A DNA stretch of 47,998 nt from an uncultured Oscillospiraceae bacterium (GCA_934561515.1 CAKTGM010000012.1:1-47998); one strand, 5' to 3'. Numbered from the stretch's first letter, positions 1 through 8,385 are shown. Translations and numbers: made by a program. The notes: generated by a model not told the origin, from the sequence alone.

Positions 1-42
1 AAAATATCCCGTCCATGGATTTCATGGACGGGATACGGTTTT
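1..42 (-). terminator. Rho-independent terminator of the three-gene operon
   Basis: A perfect inverted repeat pairs 5-16 with 24-35 around a 7-base loop (positions 17-23). On the minus strand it is followed by TTTT at the window edge. It lies 10 bases beyond the stop of the HD-GYP gene, so it ends that operon. The plus side also carries a short T run, so it could work both ways. Confidence 0.8.
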
Positions 43-52
43 ATGCTCTTCC

Positions 53-2608
53 CTATACGGCAAGCTCCTTTTGCAGCGGGATGCGCTTGGTCTGGATGAG
101 CTGCACGAAGGTGACGGCGAGCTCGGGGTCAAACTGTGTTCCGGCCCCTCTGGTGATCTCGCCGAGCGCGTATTCGAGCGACATCCCCTTGCGGTAGGGC
201 CGGTCCGTAGTCATCGCGTCGAAAACGTCGGCGATCGCAAGGCAGCGGGCGGTGACGGGGATCTCCTTGCCGGCAATGCCGCGGGGATAGCCCTTGCCGT
301 CCCAGCGCTCGTGATGGCCCAGCACCGCGGGGATGAGATAATCCATCTCCGGCAGGTGGCGGATGATCGCAATGGAGTTGTTCACATGGTCCTTCATGGC
401 CTGATACTCCTCCTCGCTCAAGCGGCTTTCCTTGTTGAGGATCGCCTCCGGGATGGAGATCTTGCCAATATCGTGCAGCAGGCCGCTGATGTAGATCGTG
501 CGCACCTGATCGTCGTTCAGGCCGCTGGCGACCGCCAGCGTTGCAGCGTAGCGCGCCACATTCTTGCTGTGCGCATAGGTATAGTGATCCTTCGCGTCGA
601 TGGCCGCCGTGAGCGCGGAGATCATGGCGATGGCGTTCTTGTGGGCGCTGTCGCCCTCCTCAACGCGGTCGATGATGGCCTCCGTGCGCTCGGCAAGCTG
701 CTGGGGCATGAGGTTGGAAGCGCCGCGGAAGACAAGGACCTGCGCCTTGCCGATCTGCTTGGCGTTGTACACGGCGAGGTCGGCGTTGTCCATCAGCTCC
801 TTGGCGCTGGCCGCGGCATAGGGCGCCGAGCAGATACCGGCGCTGACCGTCAGCTCCTTCAGGCGGGCGCGCTCGGGCGCCTGATTGATACGGCTGACCT
901 GCCTGCCGATCTCGTGGGCCAGCGTGCGCGCACGCTGGGAGTCCTGAAGCGGCAGCAGCACGGCAAAGACCTTTCCGCTGGTGCGGAAGACCGTGCCCTG
1001 CTCGCCGACGCAGCAGGAAATGGTTTCGGAAATGCGGCGCAGGGCATCGTCGCCCTCGCCCGCGCCGTAAAGCTGGTTGTAGAGCTTGAAATCGTCCACG
1101 TCGAGGTAGAGCAGCGTCAGGCATTCGCGGCCGTGGGCGCGGAACTGCTCGTCGAGCTGCTCGGTAAAGTAGCGGTAGTTGTAAGCGCCGGTCAGCGGGT
1201 CGATGCGGGCCTCGCGGTACATTTTTTCATAGAGCACCGCGTTCTTCATGGCGATGGACGCGATCGAGCAGACGGTTTCGATGAAGCCGGTCTCCGCGGC
1301 GTTGAAGTGGCAGTAATGGTCCTTGGCGGAGAGCAGCATCAGACCCACGATATCCTCCCCGTCGCGCATGGCGGCGACGCAGTCGATATTGAGCCGGCGG
1401 AACAGGTCCTTTTCCGACTCCCACACCGAAAGATACTGCGGGCTGTTGCGGAATTCCTCCATGATGAGGTAGTTCCCCTGCTCGTTCAGACACGCGATCA
1501 GGGGGCTGTCCTTGGAGATGGAGAAGGTGCGCGCCGCGAGCGGGCTGGAGCAGTAGCGGGCCTGATAGACGCCGCCCTCCAGCGGGCAGATGTAGGCCTT
1601 CTCCGTGGCGATCTCGCCGCTGATGATCTCGCTCATCCCGCGCATGATGTCCGCCGTGTGGAGGGACTGGTTGATCTCCTCGGAGAACTTCTTGATGAGG
1701 CGGTTGCGCTGCTCCTCGCGCGTGAAGAGGCTGTCCAGCAGGCGGCGGGTGATCCAGTAGCTGCCGCCGAGCAGCGCGGAAAAGGCCAGCGCCACAACGG
1801 TGATGGCGGCCTCCGTATTGAGCCCCAGCGAGGTGCTGACAAAGTTCTCGATGGGCAGGAGGAGGTTGCTGGCGAAGAAGAGGCAGATCGCCGCCAGAAT
1901 CAGCGTCAGCACCGTGCGGGAGAAGATCAGCGTCATCTGGAACATCCGCCGCTTATAGAGCGCATACATCAGAAGGAAGGCGAAGATGATGCCGGAGAGC
2001 GCGTCGTAGGGGAAGGTATTCCCCGGCAGGCAGACCTGCAGCAGATTGCCCAGCAGCATCACGCCGCCGCCGATGAGGATGACCTGAACGCCCGGCGAGC
2101 GCGTGCCCTGCGTGCGCAGAATGCGCAGCAGCGTCCATGCGGTCGCGCCGATGATGGCGACAAACATGATGCAGGGGATCACCAGACGCCACGTGACCTT
2201 GTTGTAGAGGAAGATCAGCGCGCCGTCGGCGCGGGTGGCGGGGATGGGCGCGGGCAGATAGAGCCCCATGATGGTGGCCGGCAGGTTGAGCAGCGTCCAG
2301 ACGGTGAAGAGGATCAGCAGGAATTTGCCCTTCTGGTGGGAGACGGTGTGCACAAAGTAATAGAACACAAGCTCCATGCAGAAGAGTGCCACCAGCGACA
2401 CGGTATACCAGAAGTTGACGCCCGGCCACATCTGAAAGCGCATGAGGATGGAAGCGCCGGACCAGAGGATACAGTCCGCCAGCACGATCAGGAAGGACTT
2501 GATCTCCGGCGTCTTCTTCGCGGCAAGGAAGGTCACAAGCATCAGCGAAAAGCAGCACAGCGCCGTGATGTTCACCGAGATATAGGGAATGTAGGTGTTC
2601 ATCGTCAC
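53..2608 (-). CDS. Membrane GAF / degenerate GGDEF / HD-GYP c-di-GMP phosphodiesterase
   Basis: Signalling protein of about 851 residues that should hydrolyse cyclic di-GMP at the inner face of the membrane. The first ~235 residues hold about seven hydrophobic segments. A GAF-like domain follows (~325-455), then a GGDEF domain (~460-640) and an HD-GYP domain (~660-840). The HD-GYP core is intact: HDIGK near 712 and HHERWDGKGYP near 765. The GGDEF signature is replaced by SGKVF near 544, so diguanylate cyclase activity is unlikely and the domain is probably sensory (inference). A GTG start at 2608 is preferred: GGGAGG lies 7 bases upstream and the GTG overlaps the TGA of the previous gene as GTGA, a translational-coupling arrangement. 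ATG at 2602 is the alternative. It is the last gene of a three-gene operon. Confidence 0.9.
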   Translation of the reverse strand: MTMNTYIPYISVNITALCCFSLMLVTFLAAKKTPEIKSFLIVLADCILWSGASILMRFQMWPGVNFWYTVSLVALFCMELVFYYFVHTVSHQKGKFLLILFTVWTLLNLPATIMGLYLPAPIPATRADGALIFLYNKVTWRLVIPCIMFVAIIGATAWTLLRILRTQGTRSPGVQVILIGGGVMLLGNLLQVCLPGNTFPYDALSGIIFAFLLMYALYKRRMFQMTLIFSRTVLTLILAAICLFFASNLLLPIENFVSTSLGLNTEAAITVVALAFSALLGGSYWITRRLLDSLFTREEQRNRLIKKFSEEINQSLHTADIMRGMSEIISGEIATEKAYICPLEGGVYQARYCSSPLAARTFSISKDSPLIACLNEQGNYLIMEEFRNSPQYLSVWESEKDLFRRLNIDCVAAMRDGEDIVGLMLLSAKDHYCHFNAAETGFIETVCSIASIAMKNAVLYEKMYREARIDPLTGAYNYRYFTEQLDEQFRAHGRECLTLLYLDVDDFKLYNQLYGAGEGDDALRRISETISCCVGEQGTVFRTSGKVFAVLLPLQDSQRARTLAHEIGRQVSRINQAPERARLKELTVSAGICSAPYAAASAKELMDNADLAVYNAKQIGKAQVLVFRGASNLMPQQLAERTEAIIDRVEEGDSAHKNAIAMISALTAAIDAKDHYTYAHSKNVARYAATLAVASGLNDDQVRTIYISGLLHDIGKISIPEAILNKESRLSEEEYQAMKDHVNNSIAIIRHLPEMDYLIPAVLGHHERWDGKGYPRGIAGKEIPVTARCLAIADVFDAMTTDRPYRKGMSLEYALGEITRGAGTQFDPELAVTFVQLIQTKRIPLQKELAV

Positions 2609-4212
2609 GTTCTCGCCTCCCAACCGTACCGGTTCGGCTGGTGCAGGATACCGATGATATCCAGCATGCCGGGGTTGATGCGGGAAACATGACCGCCGAT
2701 CCTCGCCTCGTAGTCTGCGATCGTGCCGTAACGGAGGATCGTAATCTCCAGCGGCTCCATGTTGAGAAGCTTCTTGAGATCGCCGTAGTCGCTGTCAAAG
2801 TGCTTGAAATAGAGGCTCAGATGCTCGGTCAAAACGGTGCGGACCGTCACCTCGCTGGCCTGCGCCTCGGGCGGGATCTCCAGATACATATGGAGGAAGG
2901 GATCGCCGTCCTGATTGAACTCCTTTTTCAAGATCCAGTCGCCCAGCTCAAGGCGGCTGAGGCGGATGACCTCCTGCATGGAGGAGGCGGTGATGCGGGT
3001 GAAGCCCGCGATATCGATGACGTCCGGCGTGCGGTCGACAAAGGTGAGGCGCGGGATACGGTTCCCGCCCGAGGAGATGCAGTGGTACATATCGCCGATG
3101 CGGTAGCGCATGAAGGCTCCGCCGTGGAGCACGGAGAGCACCAGCTCATAGGTCTCGCCGGACTGGATCTCGTCCATCAGGCAGGTGCGCGGCTGGTAGG
3201 AGGGGTCTTCCATGCTGCGGCGCATCTCCGCTTCCGGGATGAACTCGTAAAAGCAGGCGTCGGGGAAGAAGATCATACCGTTGTGCTCCCACGTCTCCGC
3301 GCCGATGTAGGTGGATTCCGTGCCGGAGGCAAGCTCCACGGGCGTTACGCCCCAGGCTGCGGAGAGACGGTCCTTGTAGCATTTGGCGTCCGTCCCGGCA
3401 TAGAAAAAAGCCTTGAGCGTGAAGATATCGCCCGGCACGATGGGGCGTCCGTCCCGGCGGCTTATGTACTTGGCGCGGACATAGCGCAGCGCGTTGCCCG
3501 GCGAAACGCCGCCGGAGTGCCCGCCGCCGCTGCCGCCGCTGCTGCTCTTGGAGAAATTTTCCGTAATGTAATGGGCAACGCTGCCGATGCCGAAAAATAC
3601 GTCCACGCCGCCGCTCAGGGCCATGGCAAAGCCCTTTTTGATGCGCTGGCCGAAGCTGAGGTCAGAGTGGGCGTTGGAGTCCGGCAGCCATGTGCACTTA
3701 ACGTCCTCGTCAAAAAGGGAGGGGATCAGGCCGGTCATATAAGGCAGCGGCGCGCCGCCGTAGAGGATGCGTTCGTTTCCCTTGAAGGTGAACTCGCCCC
3801 GGCGCTTGGCCGTGGCCATCATCATGGTGGCCATCAGGTTGTGGCGATAGGTATCGAGCATACTGCGGGTATAGGGGGCGAGCTTGATGGGGCGCAGACC
3901 GCCCTCCCACGTCGTCTGAATCCATACCGACGGCTCGTCGCAGAGCATTTCCGTCCGCTTGGGGAGCAGAACGTCCGCATAGTCTGCATAGCTCGTCAGC
4001 GGCAGCATGGTGCGCAGCTCCTCAATGCTGCGGGGCTGCGCGCCGCGAAGCATCTGGCGGCCGAGACCGCTGCTGCACCACATACTCAGCTGCTCTTCCA
4101 TCAGGCGGCGCTGGGTGTACATATATTCGGCAAGGCTCATATCGACAAAGCCGCAGTATTCCTGCCACAGCTGTTCATGGCCGATTTTTTTCATCTTGTC
4201 ATCCAGACGCAT
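2605..4212 (-). CDS. GH3-like acyl-acid adenylating enzyme (putative amido synthetase)
   Basis: Protein of 535 residues related to GH3 acyl-acid-amido synthetases, enzymes of the ANL superfamily that activate a carboxylic acid with ATP and join it to an amine. Visible GH3 landmarks are GTES at 297-300 (the Y/T-S-E adenylation motif), a following F-F-P-D...F-Y-E-F-I-P stretch near 315-326 and YRIGD at 370-374. The first nucleotide-binding motif is unusual: QTTWEGG at 99-105 instead of a canonical SSGTTGG-type loop, so activity is uncertain. A Ser/Gly-rich insert sits at 221-236. The ATG at 4212 lies four bases after the stop of the methyltransferase-like gene and has GGGGAG 9 bases upstream. 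Its end overlaps the HD-GYP start. Substrate unknown; the neighbours suggest a membrane or lipid-linked acid (inference). Confidence 0.75.
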   Translation of the reverse strand: MRLDDKMKKIGHEQLWQEYCGFVDMSLAEYMYTQRRLMEEQLSMWCSSGLGRQMLRGAQPRSIEELRTMLPLTSYADYADVLLPKRTEMLCDEPSVWIQTTWEGGLRPIKLAPYTRSMLDTYRHNLMATMMMATAKRRGEFTFKGNERILYGGAPLPYMTGLIPSLFDEDVKCTWLPDSNAHSDLSFGQRIKKGFAMALSGGVDVFFGIGSVAHYITENFSKSSSGGSGGGHSGGVSPGNALRYVRAKYISRRDGRPIVPGDIFTLKAFFYAGTDAKCYKDRLSAAWGVTPVELASGTESTYIGAETWEHNGMIFFPDACFYEFIPEAEMRRSMEDPSYQPRTCLMDEIQSGETYELVLSVLHGGAFMRYRIGDMYHCISSGGNRIPRLTFVDRTPDVIDIAGFTRITASSMQEVIRLSRLELGDWILKKEFNQDGDPFLHMYLEIPPEAQASEVTVRTVLTEHLSLYFKHFDSDYGDLKKLLNMEPLEITILRYGTIADYEARIGGHVSRINPGMLDIIGILHQPNRYGWEART

Positions 4213-4216
4213 TCCT

Positions 4217-4798
4217 TCACGCTCCCCGTTGTTCGCCCCTGCCGCAGCAGGCGCGGATGCTCTGCCGGTTCGGCAGCAGAAAGGGCGTTTCCGCCCGATA
4301 ATCGTCATACCCGTCCAGCCGCGCAGGAAAGACGCAGCGGTCCTCGAAGAGCACCAGCAGGACATCCAGCGCGCTGAAAAAGACCGCCGCTTGCAGCGCC
4401 AGCCCGGCTGCGGCCCAGAGGCAGAGGCAGAGCCCCATGAACCAGAGCACGCCGGGATGCCTGCACAGCGCGTAAACGCCGCTTTTGCAGACCGGGCGTT
4501 CCTGTCCCTGGCAGGTGTAAGCCTCCTTGGCGGACAGGGCAAAGAACAGTGTGTAGATCTCCAGCGCAAGAAAGAGCGCCGCGAGGACCAGAACGGCCCA
4601 GCGCGCCGGACCGCGCAGCAGCGCGCGCGCCGGGCTAAGCGCCCGCGCCGTGCCCGCCGCCAAAAGCACAAAGCCGACTGGGAAGCAGAGCTTCAGCGCG
4701 CGGCAGGAAAGCTTCCAGTCATTTGCATCGCTGATAAAAAACAGAATGAACCCTGCAAATCCCAACAGATATCCCACGCCGCGCAACCTCCGATGCAT
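4217..4798 (-). CDS. ICMT/phospholipid-methyltransferase-like integral membrane protein
   Basis: About 193 residues with four to five hydrophobic helices and a C-terminal half resembling the isoprenylcysteine carboxyl methyltransferase / PEMT group. Visible are an RHPG motif, a long hydrophobic pair of helices and a YDDYRAETPFLLP ending that matches the family's Y..YR...P.F.P tail. Such enzymes transfer a methyl group from S-adenosylmethionine to a membrane-facing carboxylate or lipid head group. The reading frame stays open to a TTG at 4870, but that TTG is the -35 box of a near-perfect promoter, so translation must begin later. ATG 4798 is used here. GTG 4777 has a better ribosome site (GGAGG 9 bases upstream) and is a serious alternative. 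First gene of the operon with the GH3-like and HD-GYP genes. Confidence 0.6.
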   Translation of the reverse strand: MHRRLRGVGYLLGFAGFILFFISDANDWKLSCRALKLCFPVGFVLLAAGTARALSPARALLRGPARWAVLVLAALFLALEIYTLFFALSAKEAYTCQGQERPVCKSGVYALCRHPGVLWFMGLCLCLWAAAGLALQAAVFFSALDVLLVLFEDRCVFPARLDGYDDYRAETPFLLPNRQSIRACCGRGEQRGA

Positions 4799-4841
4799 AG
4801 ACCTGTCCGCCGCGCCGGGCGGGTTGAATTTCTCATTCTCT

Positions 4842-4870
4842 ACTATACTTGCTTTTTCGCGCTTTTTCAA
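4842..4870 (-). promoter_or_regulatory. Sigma-A promoter of the methyltransferase-like/GH3/HD-GYP operon
   Basis: TTGAAA (4870-4865), a 17-base spacer and TATAGT (4847-4842) on the minus strand. Transcription should start near 4835. This rules out the long N-terminal extension of the first gene. Confidence 0.75.
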
Positions 4871-5070
4871 GGGTTTAATTTAGCAAAACAGCATAAAAGC
4901 ACAGGCATGTAAAGGAATCTCACCATCCGGGCTTTATGCAGCATAGCCGGAGCCGGAAATCCGGGCGTTCCCGCCCGGACAAAAGAGGCCGGGGCGGGAA
5001 CGTGCTTCCGGCAGGTCCGCCCCGGTCTTCTGCATGGTTCTGCGCGCCCGCCGGGCGCTGCTCGATGCGC
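4871..5070. other. Intergenic segment with GC-rich hairpins
   Basis: About 200 bases between two minus-strand transcription units. It contains the terminator at 4985-5030 and a short perfect hairpin, 4960-4967 with 4972-4979. No gene is visible. Confidence 0.5.
4985..5030 (-). terminator. Terminator of the M20 hydrolase gene
   Basis: Eleven-base GC-rich stem (4987-4997 with 5017-5027, one G-U pair), followed on the minus strand by TCTTTTG. It lies 40 bases after the stop codon of the hydrolase gene. Confidence 0.7.
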
Positions 5071-6300
5071 TTACTGCGCGGCGAGCTGCGCGACCACATC
5101 GAGCAGGACGTTCGCGCCCGCGGCGCAGTCTGCGTCGCGCGTCAGCTCCAGCGGGTTGTGGCTGATGCCGCGCACGCTGGGGACAAAGATCATCGCCGTG
5201 GGGCAGATGCGCGCGAGCATCTGCGCGTCCTGTCCCGCGCCGGAGGTCATGCGGCGGCAGGAAAGAGAGCGCGCGGCGGCCGCAGCCTCGATGCGCTGCG
5301 CGATCCCCTCGTCAAAGAGCACGGGGTCGAAGCGGCTGAGCCGCTCGGTCGTGATCCTGACGCGGTCGGACTTTTCAAGCGCCGCGAGATAGCCGGCAAG
5401 CGCCTGCTCTTCTTCGCGCAGCTGCGCTGCGTCCGGGTTGCGGATGTCCACAGTGAACACCGCCCTGCCGGGAATCACGTTGATCGCGTTCGGCTCGAAG
5501 GCAATGCAGCCCGTGGTCGCAACGGTGCAGCTGCCGGGCAGCTCGCAGCGGCTGCGCAGGAAGGTCATGACCTTCGCCGCGGCAAGTCCCGCGTCCGCGC
5601 GGTAAGCCGTCGGCGTGGTGCCGGCGTGGTTCTGCTCGCCCTCGATGGTGATGCGCTGCCACGAAATGCCCTGCAAATTTTCGACCGCGCCGATGGTGAC
5701 GCCCTCCGTTTCAAGGATGGGGCCCTGCTCAATGTGCGCCTCCACGAATGCGCAGGGCTTGAGGAAGCCCGGCGCGACAGTGCCCGCATAGCCGATGCGC
5801 CTGAGCTCGTCGCCGAGCACCGCGCCGTCGGTGCCGGCGGTGGCGAGCGCCTTTTCGAGCGGATAGCCCCCGGCATAGACGAGCGAGCCGAGCATATCCG
5901 GCGCATAGCGCACGCCCTCTTCATCGGTGAAGGCGACGACGGCGATGGGACGGGCGGGGACAAAGCCGGAGGCCTTGAGCGTTTCCACGACCTCGAGCGC
6001 GGCGAGAACGCCGTAGCAGCCGTCAAACTGCCCCGCGTTGATGACGGTATCGATGTGCGAGCCGGTCATGACCGCTTCCTTCTCCGCGCAGCCCTCCGGC
6101 GTCCAGATGCCGAAGAGGTTGCCGATGTAGTCGGTCACGACGGTGAGTCCTGCCTCGCGCATCCAGCGGGACAGGAGATCGCGCCCCGCCTTGTCCTCGT
6201 CCGAGGCGGCGAGACGGGTGCGGCGGCCTTCGGCGTCGACACCGACAGCGCCGAGCGCGCGGATGCGCTCGAGAAGACGAGTCTCGTTGATAGCCAGCAT
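5071..6300 (-). CDS. M20 Zn-dependent hydrolase: N-carbamoyl-L-amino acid hydrolase / allantoate amidohydrolase family
   Basis: A 409-residue amidohydrolase, the normal length for the AmaB/HyuC/AllC group, which removes the carbamoyl or ureido group from N-carbamoyl-amino acids, ureidoglycolate or allantoate in the cytoplasm. The two-metal site is visible: GSHIDT at 80-85, FDG at 92-94, DEEG at 126-129, HIEQG at 189-193 and a C-terminal SHNPLE. The NHAGTTP motif of the lid/dimerisation domain is present near 220. ATG 6300 has AAGGAGG with an 8-base spacer. It is a single gene between two terminators. Substrate cannot be fixed from the sequence; no other allantoin or hydantoin genes are nearby. 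Confidence 0.85.
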   Translation of the reverse strand: MLAINETRLLERIRALGAVGVDAEGRRTRLAASDEDKAGRDLLSRWMREAGLTVVTDYIGNLFGIWTPEGCAEKEAVMTGSHIDTVINAGQFDGCYGVLAALEVVETLKASGFVPARPIAVVAFTDEEGVRYAPDMLGSLVYAGGYPLEKALATAGTDGAVLGDELRRIGYAGTVAPGFLKPCAFVEAHIEQGPILETEGVTIGAVENLQGISWQRITIEGEQNHAGTTPTAYRADAGLAAAKVMTFLRSRCELPGSCTVATTGCIAFEPNAINVIPGRAVFTVDIRNPDAAQLREEEQALAGYLAALEKSDRVRITTERLSRFDPVLFDEGIAQRIEAAAAARSLSCRRMTSGAGQDAQMLARICPTAMIFVPSVRGISHNPLELTRDADCAAGANVLLDVVAQLAAQ

Positions 6301-6440
6301 GGGGTATGTCCTCCTTGAAAAGTTTTGTTTTTCGCTCCTGTTGGCAGCAGTATAGCAAAGATGGTCAAAAAAGTCCAGCGAAGAAGAGAGATCTTTGTTG
6401 AATTTTATCCTTTTCTGAAAGCCGCCTCCCGGCGGCAGCA

Positions 6441-6479
6441 AAAAACCGGGAACCGCCATAAGGCCGGTTCCCGGTTTTT
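6441..6479 (-). terminator. Strong terminator after the ECF S-component gene
   Basis: A 15-base perfect inverted repeat (6441-6455 with 6465-6479) flanked by A/T runs on both sides, so it can terminate in both directions. It separates the ECF gene from the M20 hydrolase gene. Confidence 0.85.
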
Positions 6480-6520
6480 CCTTTGCAGATGAATCTGCAC
6501 CGCTTCCTTTGTGCGGCGGC

Positions 6521-7075
6521 TTATGCGATCTGGACATTGGCCTGCCGCAGCGCCTTGCGCAGCGCGAGGCACAGGGGCGGGGCGAGCACGATGGCGACCG
6601 CGCCGTTAAAAACAGAGGCGGGGATCTTCAGCACCAGCGCCGCGGCCGCGGTGGCGGCGGGAAGGCCGCCGATCAGCAGCCCGTCGTAGGCGAAGGACTT
6701 GAAGAAATAGAGGATATAATAGGCAAGGCAGCCCAGCGCGGCGGCAGCCGTGCAGCGGCTGTACCGCGGCGTTGCGCGGTCGCGCAGCGCGAGGCCCGCC
6801 ACCATGCCCATCATGCCCTTGGTGATGAAGGTGATCCAGCACTCTGCGGCATAGGCAGGATTGGTCAGGTCATATAGCGCAGAGCCGAGTGCGGACGCAA
6901 GACCGCCAATGGGGCCGAGCATCAGCCCGGAAAGGCAGCACATGATGTTGGCCAGCGTAAACGAGGTGCGCCCGCCGATGGCGATGGGCATGGTGATGCG
7001 AAGGTAGTTGCTGACGAAAACGAGGGCGCACATCATGCCGAGTGCGGTCAGCCTATTGACATTTTTCTGGTTCAT
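6521..7075 (-). CDS. ECF transporter S component (substrate-binding membrane subunit)
   Basis: A 184-residue hydrophobic protein with about six membrane segments, the size and shape of ECF-type vitamin/cofactor S components, which bind a substrate and dock on the shared EcfA-A'-T motor (not encoded here). Family-like features are the ALGMMCALVFVSNYL first helix, a Gly-rich second helix pair (LMLGPIGGLASALGSALYD) and TKGMMGMVAGL. Substrate is not clear; riboflavin, pantothenate, folate or pyridoxine are all possible. ATG 7075 is chosen because the promoter at 7107-7135 excludes the longer open frame, and AGGAGGAGG lies about 11 bases upstream. A palindrome over the promoter suggests repression. 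Confidence 0.8.
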   Translation of the reverse strand: MNQKNVNRLTALGMMCALVFVSNYLRITMPIAIGGRTSFTLANIMCCLSGLMLGPIGGLASALGSALYDLTNPAYAAECWITFITKGMMGMVAGLALRDRATPRYSRCTAAAALGCLAYYILYFFKSFAYDGLLIGGLPAATAAAALVLKIPASVFNGAVAIVLAPPLCLALRKALRQANVQIA

Positions 7076-7106
7076 GGAAAACACTTCCTCCTCCTGAGAT
7101 GCCCCC

Positions 7107-7135
7107 ATCATAGCAGCGAACTGGTATTGTTGCAA
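7107..7135 (-). promoter_or_regulatory. Sigma-A promoter of the ECF S-component gene
   Basis: TTGCAA (7135-7130), a 17-base spacer and TATGAT (7112-7107). Start of transcription near 7100, about 25 bases before the ATG. Confidence 0.75.
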
Positions 7136-7147
7136 ATACCAGTTCGC
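7116..7147. promoter_or_regulatory. 13-bp perfect palindrome overlapping the promoter (candidate operator)
   Basis: GCGAACTGGTATT (7116-7128) and its exact complement (7135-7147) flank a 6-base centre. It covers the -35 box and spacer of the ECF promoter, the classic place for a repressor. There is no T run, so it is not a terminator. I do not recognise the regulator. Confidence 0.65.
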
Positions 7148-7200
7148 AATAATTTAATAAGGTCAGATGGTCGTGCTGCCCTTCCGCTGCGCGTTGCTCC

Positions 7201-8385
7201 TCAGCACTGTTCGAGCGCCGCGCAGAGCTTCTCTGCGGCGGCCTGCGCCAGCTCGTGCGAGGTTGCAAGGTTCAGCCGGATGAACGTGCCGAAGCGCTCG
7301 CCGCCGAACCATTCGCCATAGTCCACGGCAAGGCCGCAGCGCTTCTCCATGAAGTCCGCCATCTCCTCCGCCTTCACATATGCGCCGAGGTCCACCCACA
7401 TGAGGTACGTTCCCTCGAGCGGCGAGACGACCGCCTTCGGCGCGCGCTTTTGGAGCGCATCACGCAGGAGGCAGTAATTCTCAAAGATCTGGCGGCGGCA
7501 TTCCGCAGCCCACGCCGCGCCGCCGCGATAGGCGGCCTCAACGGCGATGTAGCCCATGGGGTTGCTGGGCGTGATGCGGATCTTCTTGAGATAGTCGTCA
7601 AAGCGGGCGCGGATCTTCTCGTCCGGGATGATGACAAGGGAGTTCTGAAGGCCGGCGAGGTTAAAGGTCTTGGACGCGGCCGTGAGCGTGACGAGCATAT
7701 CATCATATTCCCCCACCGAGGCGGAGGGAAGGTGCGTGCTGCCCTCGAAAACGATGTCCTGATGGATCTCGTCCGAGATGACGAACACGCCGTAGCTGCG
7801 CATGAGGTCAAGCAGCGCCGTAAGCTCCTCGCGCGTCCACACTCTGCCGACGGGGTTGTGCGGCGAGCTGAAAACGAACGCCTTCACGCGATGCGTGCGC
7901 AGCGTTTCCTCAAGGCGCGCAAAATCGATGGCGTATTTCCCATCCCGCACGGCAAGGTCGCAGCAGACAAGTCTGCGCTCGTTGTTCTTCACCGCGTCCA
8001 TGAACGGATAGTAGACCGGCGTGAGCACAAGGACCTCGTCGCCCGGCGCCGTCATCGACTGCAAGAACCAGTTGATCGCGGGCACAACGCCCGGCGTGAC
8101 GCGCAGCCACTCGCGCTCGACGTGATAGCCGTGCACGCCGCTCTCCCACTGCATGAAGGCCTCATAGTAGGAAGACGGCACCTGATAATAGCCGAAGACG
8201 CCCTGCTCCAGATAGTCCTTCAGCGCGTCTCTCACGCACTGCGGCGCCTGAAAGTCCATGTCCGCCACCCACATCGCCTGAAGGTCCGCGGAGCCGAACT
8301 TCCCCAAAAGGCCGTCCCACTTGCTGCAATTCGTGTTTCTGCGGTTTACGAAGCGGAGGGCCTCTCCGCAGCTGTTGACACTCAT
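7201..8385 (-). CDS. patB: PatB/MalY-type PLP-dependent C-S lyase (class I/II aminotransferase fold)
   Basis: A 394-residue PLP enzyme that cleaves C-S bonds of cystathionine or cysteine conjugates (beta-lyase). The MalY/PatB signature is clear: WVADMDF near 39-45, SSPHNPVGRVW (173-183), ISDEIHQD (203-210) and the PLP-binding lysine K239 in AASKTFNLAGLQNS. ATG 8385 has AAGGAG with a 7-base spacer. It starts 41 bases after the subtilase gene and may be read from the same transcript as that run of secreted-protein genes, although it is itself cytoplasmic. Aminotransferase activity cannot be excluded. Confidence 0.9.
   Translation of the reverse strand: MSVNSCGEALRFVNRRNTNCSKWDGLLGKFGSADLQAMWVADMDFQAPQCVRDALKDYLEQGVFGYYQVPSSYYEAFMQWESGVHGYHVEREWLRVTPGVVPAINWFLQSMTAPGDEVLVLTPVYYPFMDAVKNNERRLVCCDLAVRDGKYAIDFARLEETLRTHRVKAFVFSSPHNPVGRVWTREELTALLDLMRSYGVFVISDEIHQDIVFEGSTHLPSASVGEYDDMLVTLTAASKTFNLAGLQNSLVIIPDEKIRARFDDYLKKIRITPSNPMGYIAVEAAYRGGAAWAAECRRQIFENYCLLRDALQKRAPKAVVSPLEGTYLMWVDLGAYVKAEEMADFMEKRCGLAVDYGEWFGGERFGTFIRLNLATSHELAQAAAEKLCAALEQC

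Noticed and set aside
71..2692. Long open frame on plus opposite the HD-GYP gene
   Set aside because: Its protein is His/Asp/Arg-rich low-complexity text of the kind made by the antisense of GC-rich genes; the minus-strand gene has clear domains.
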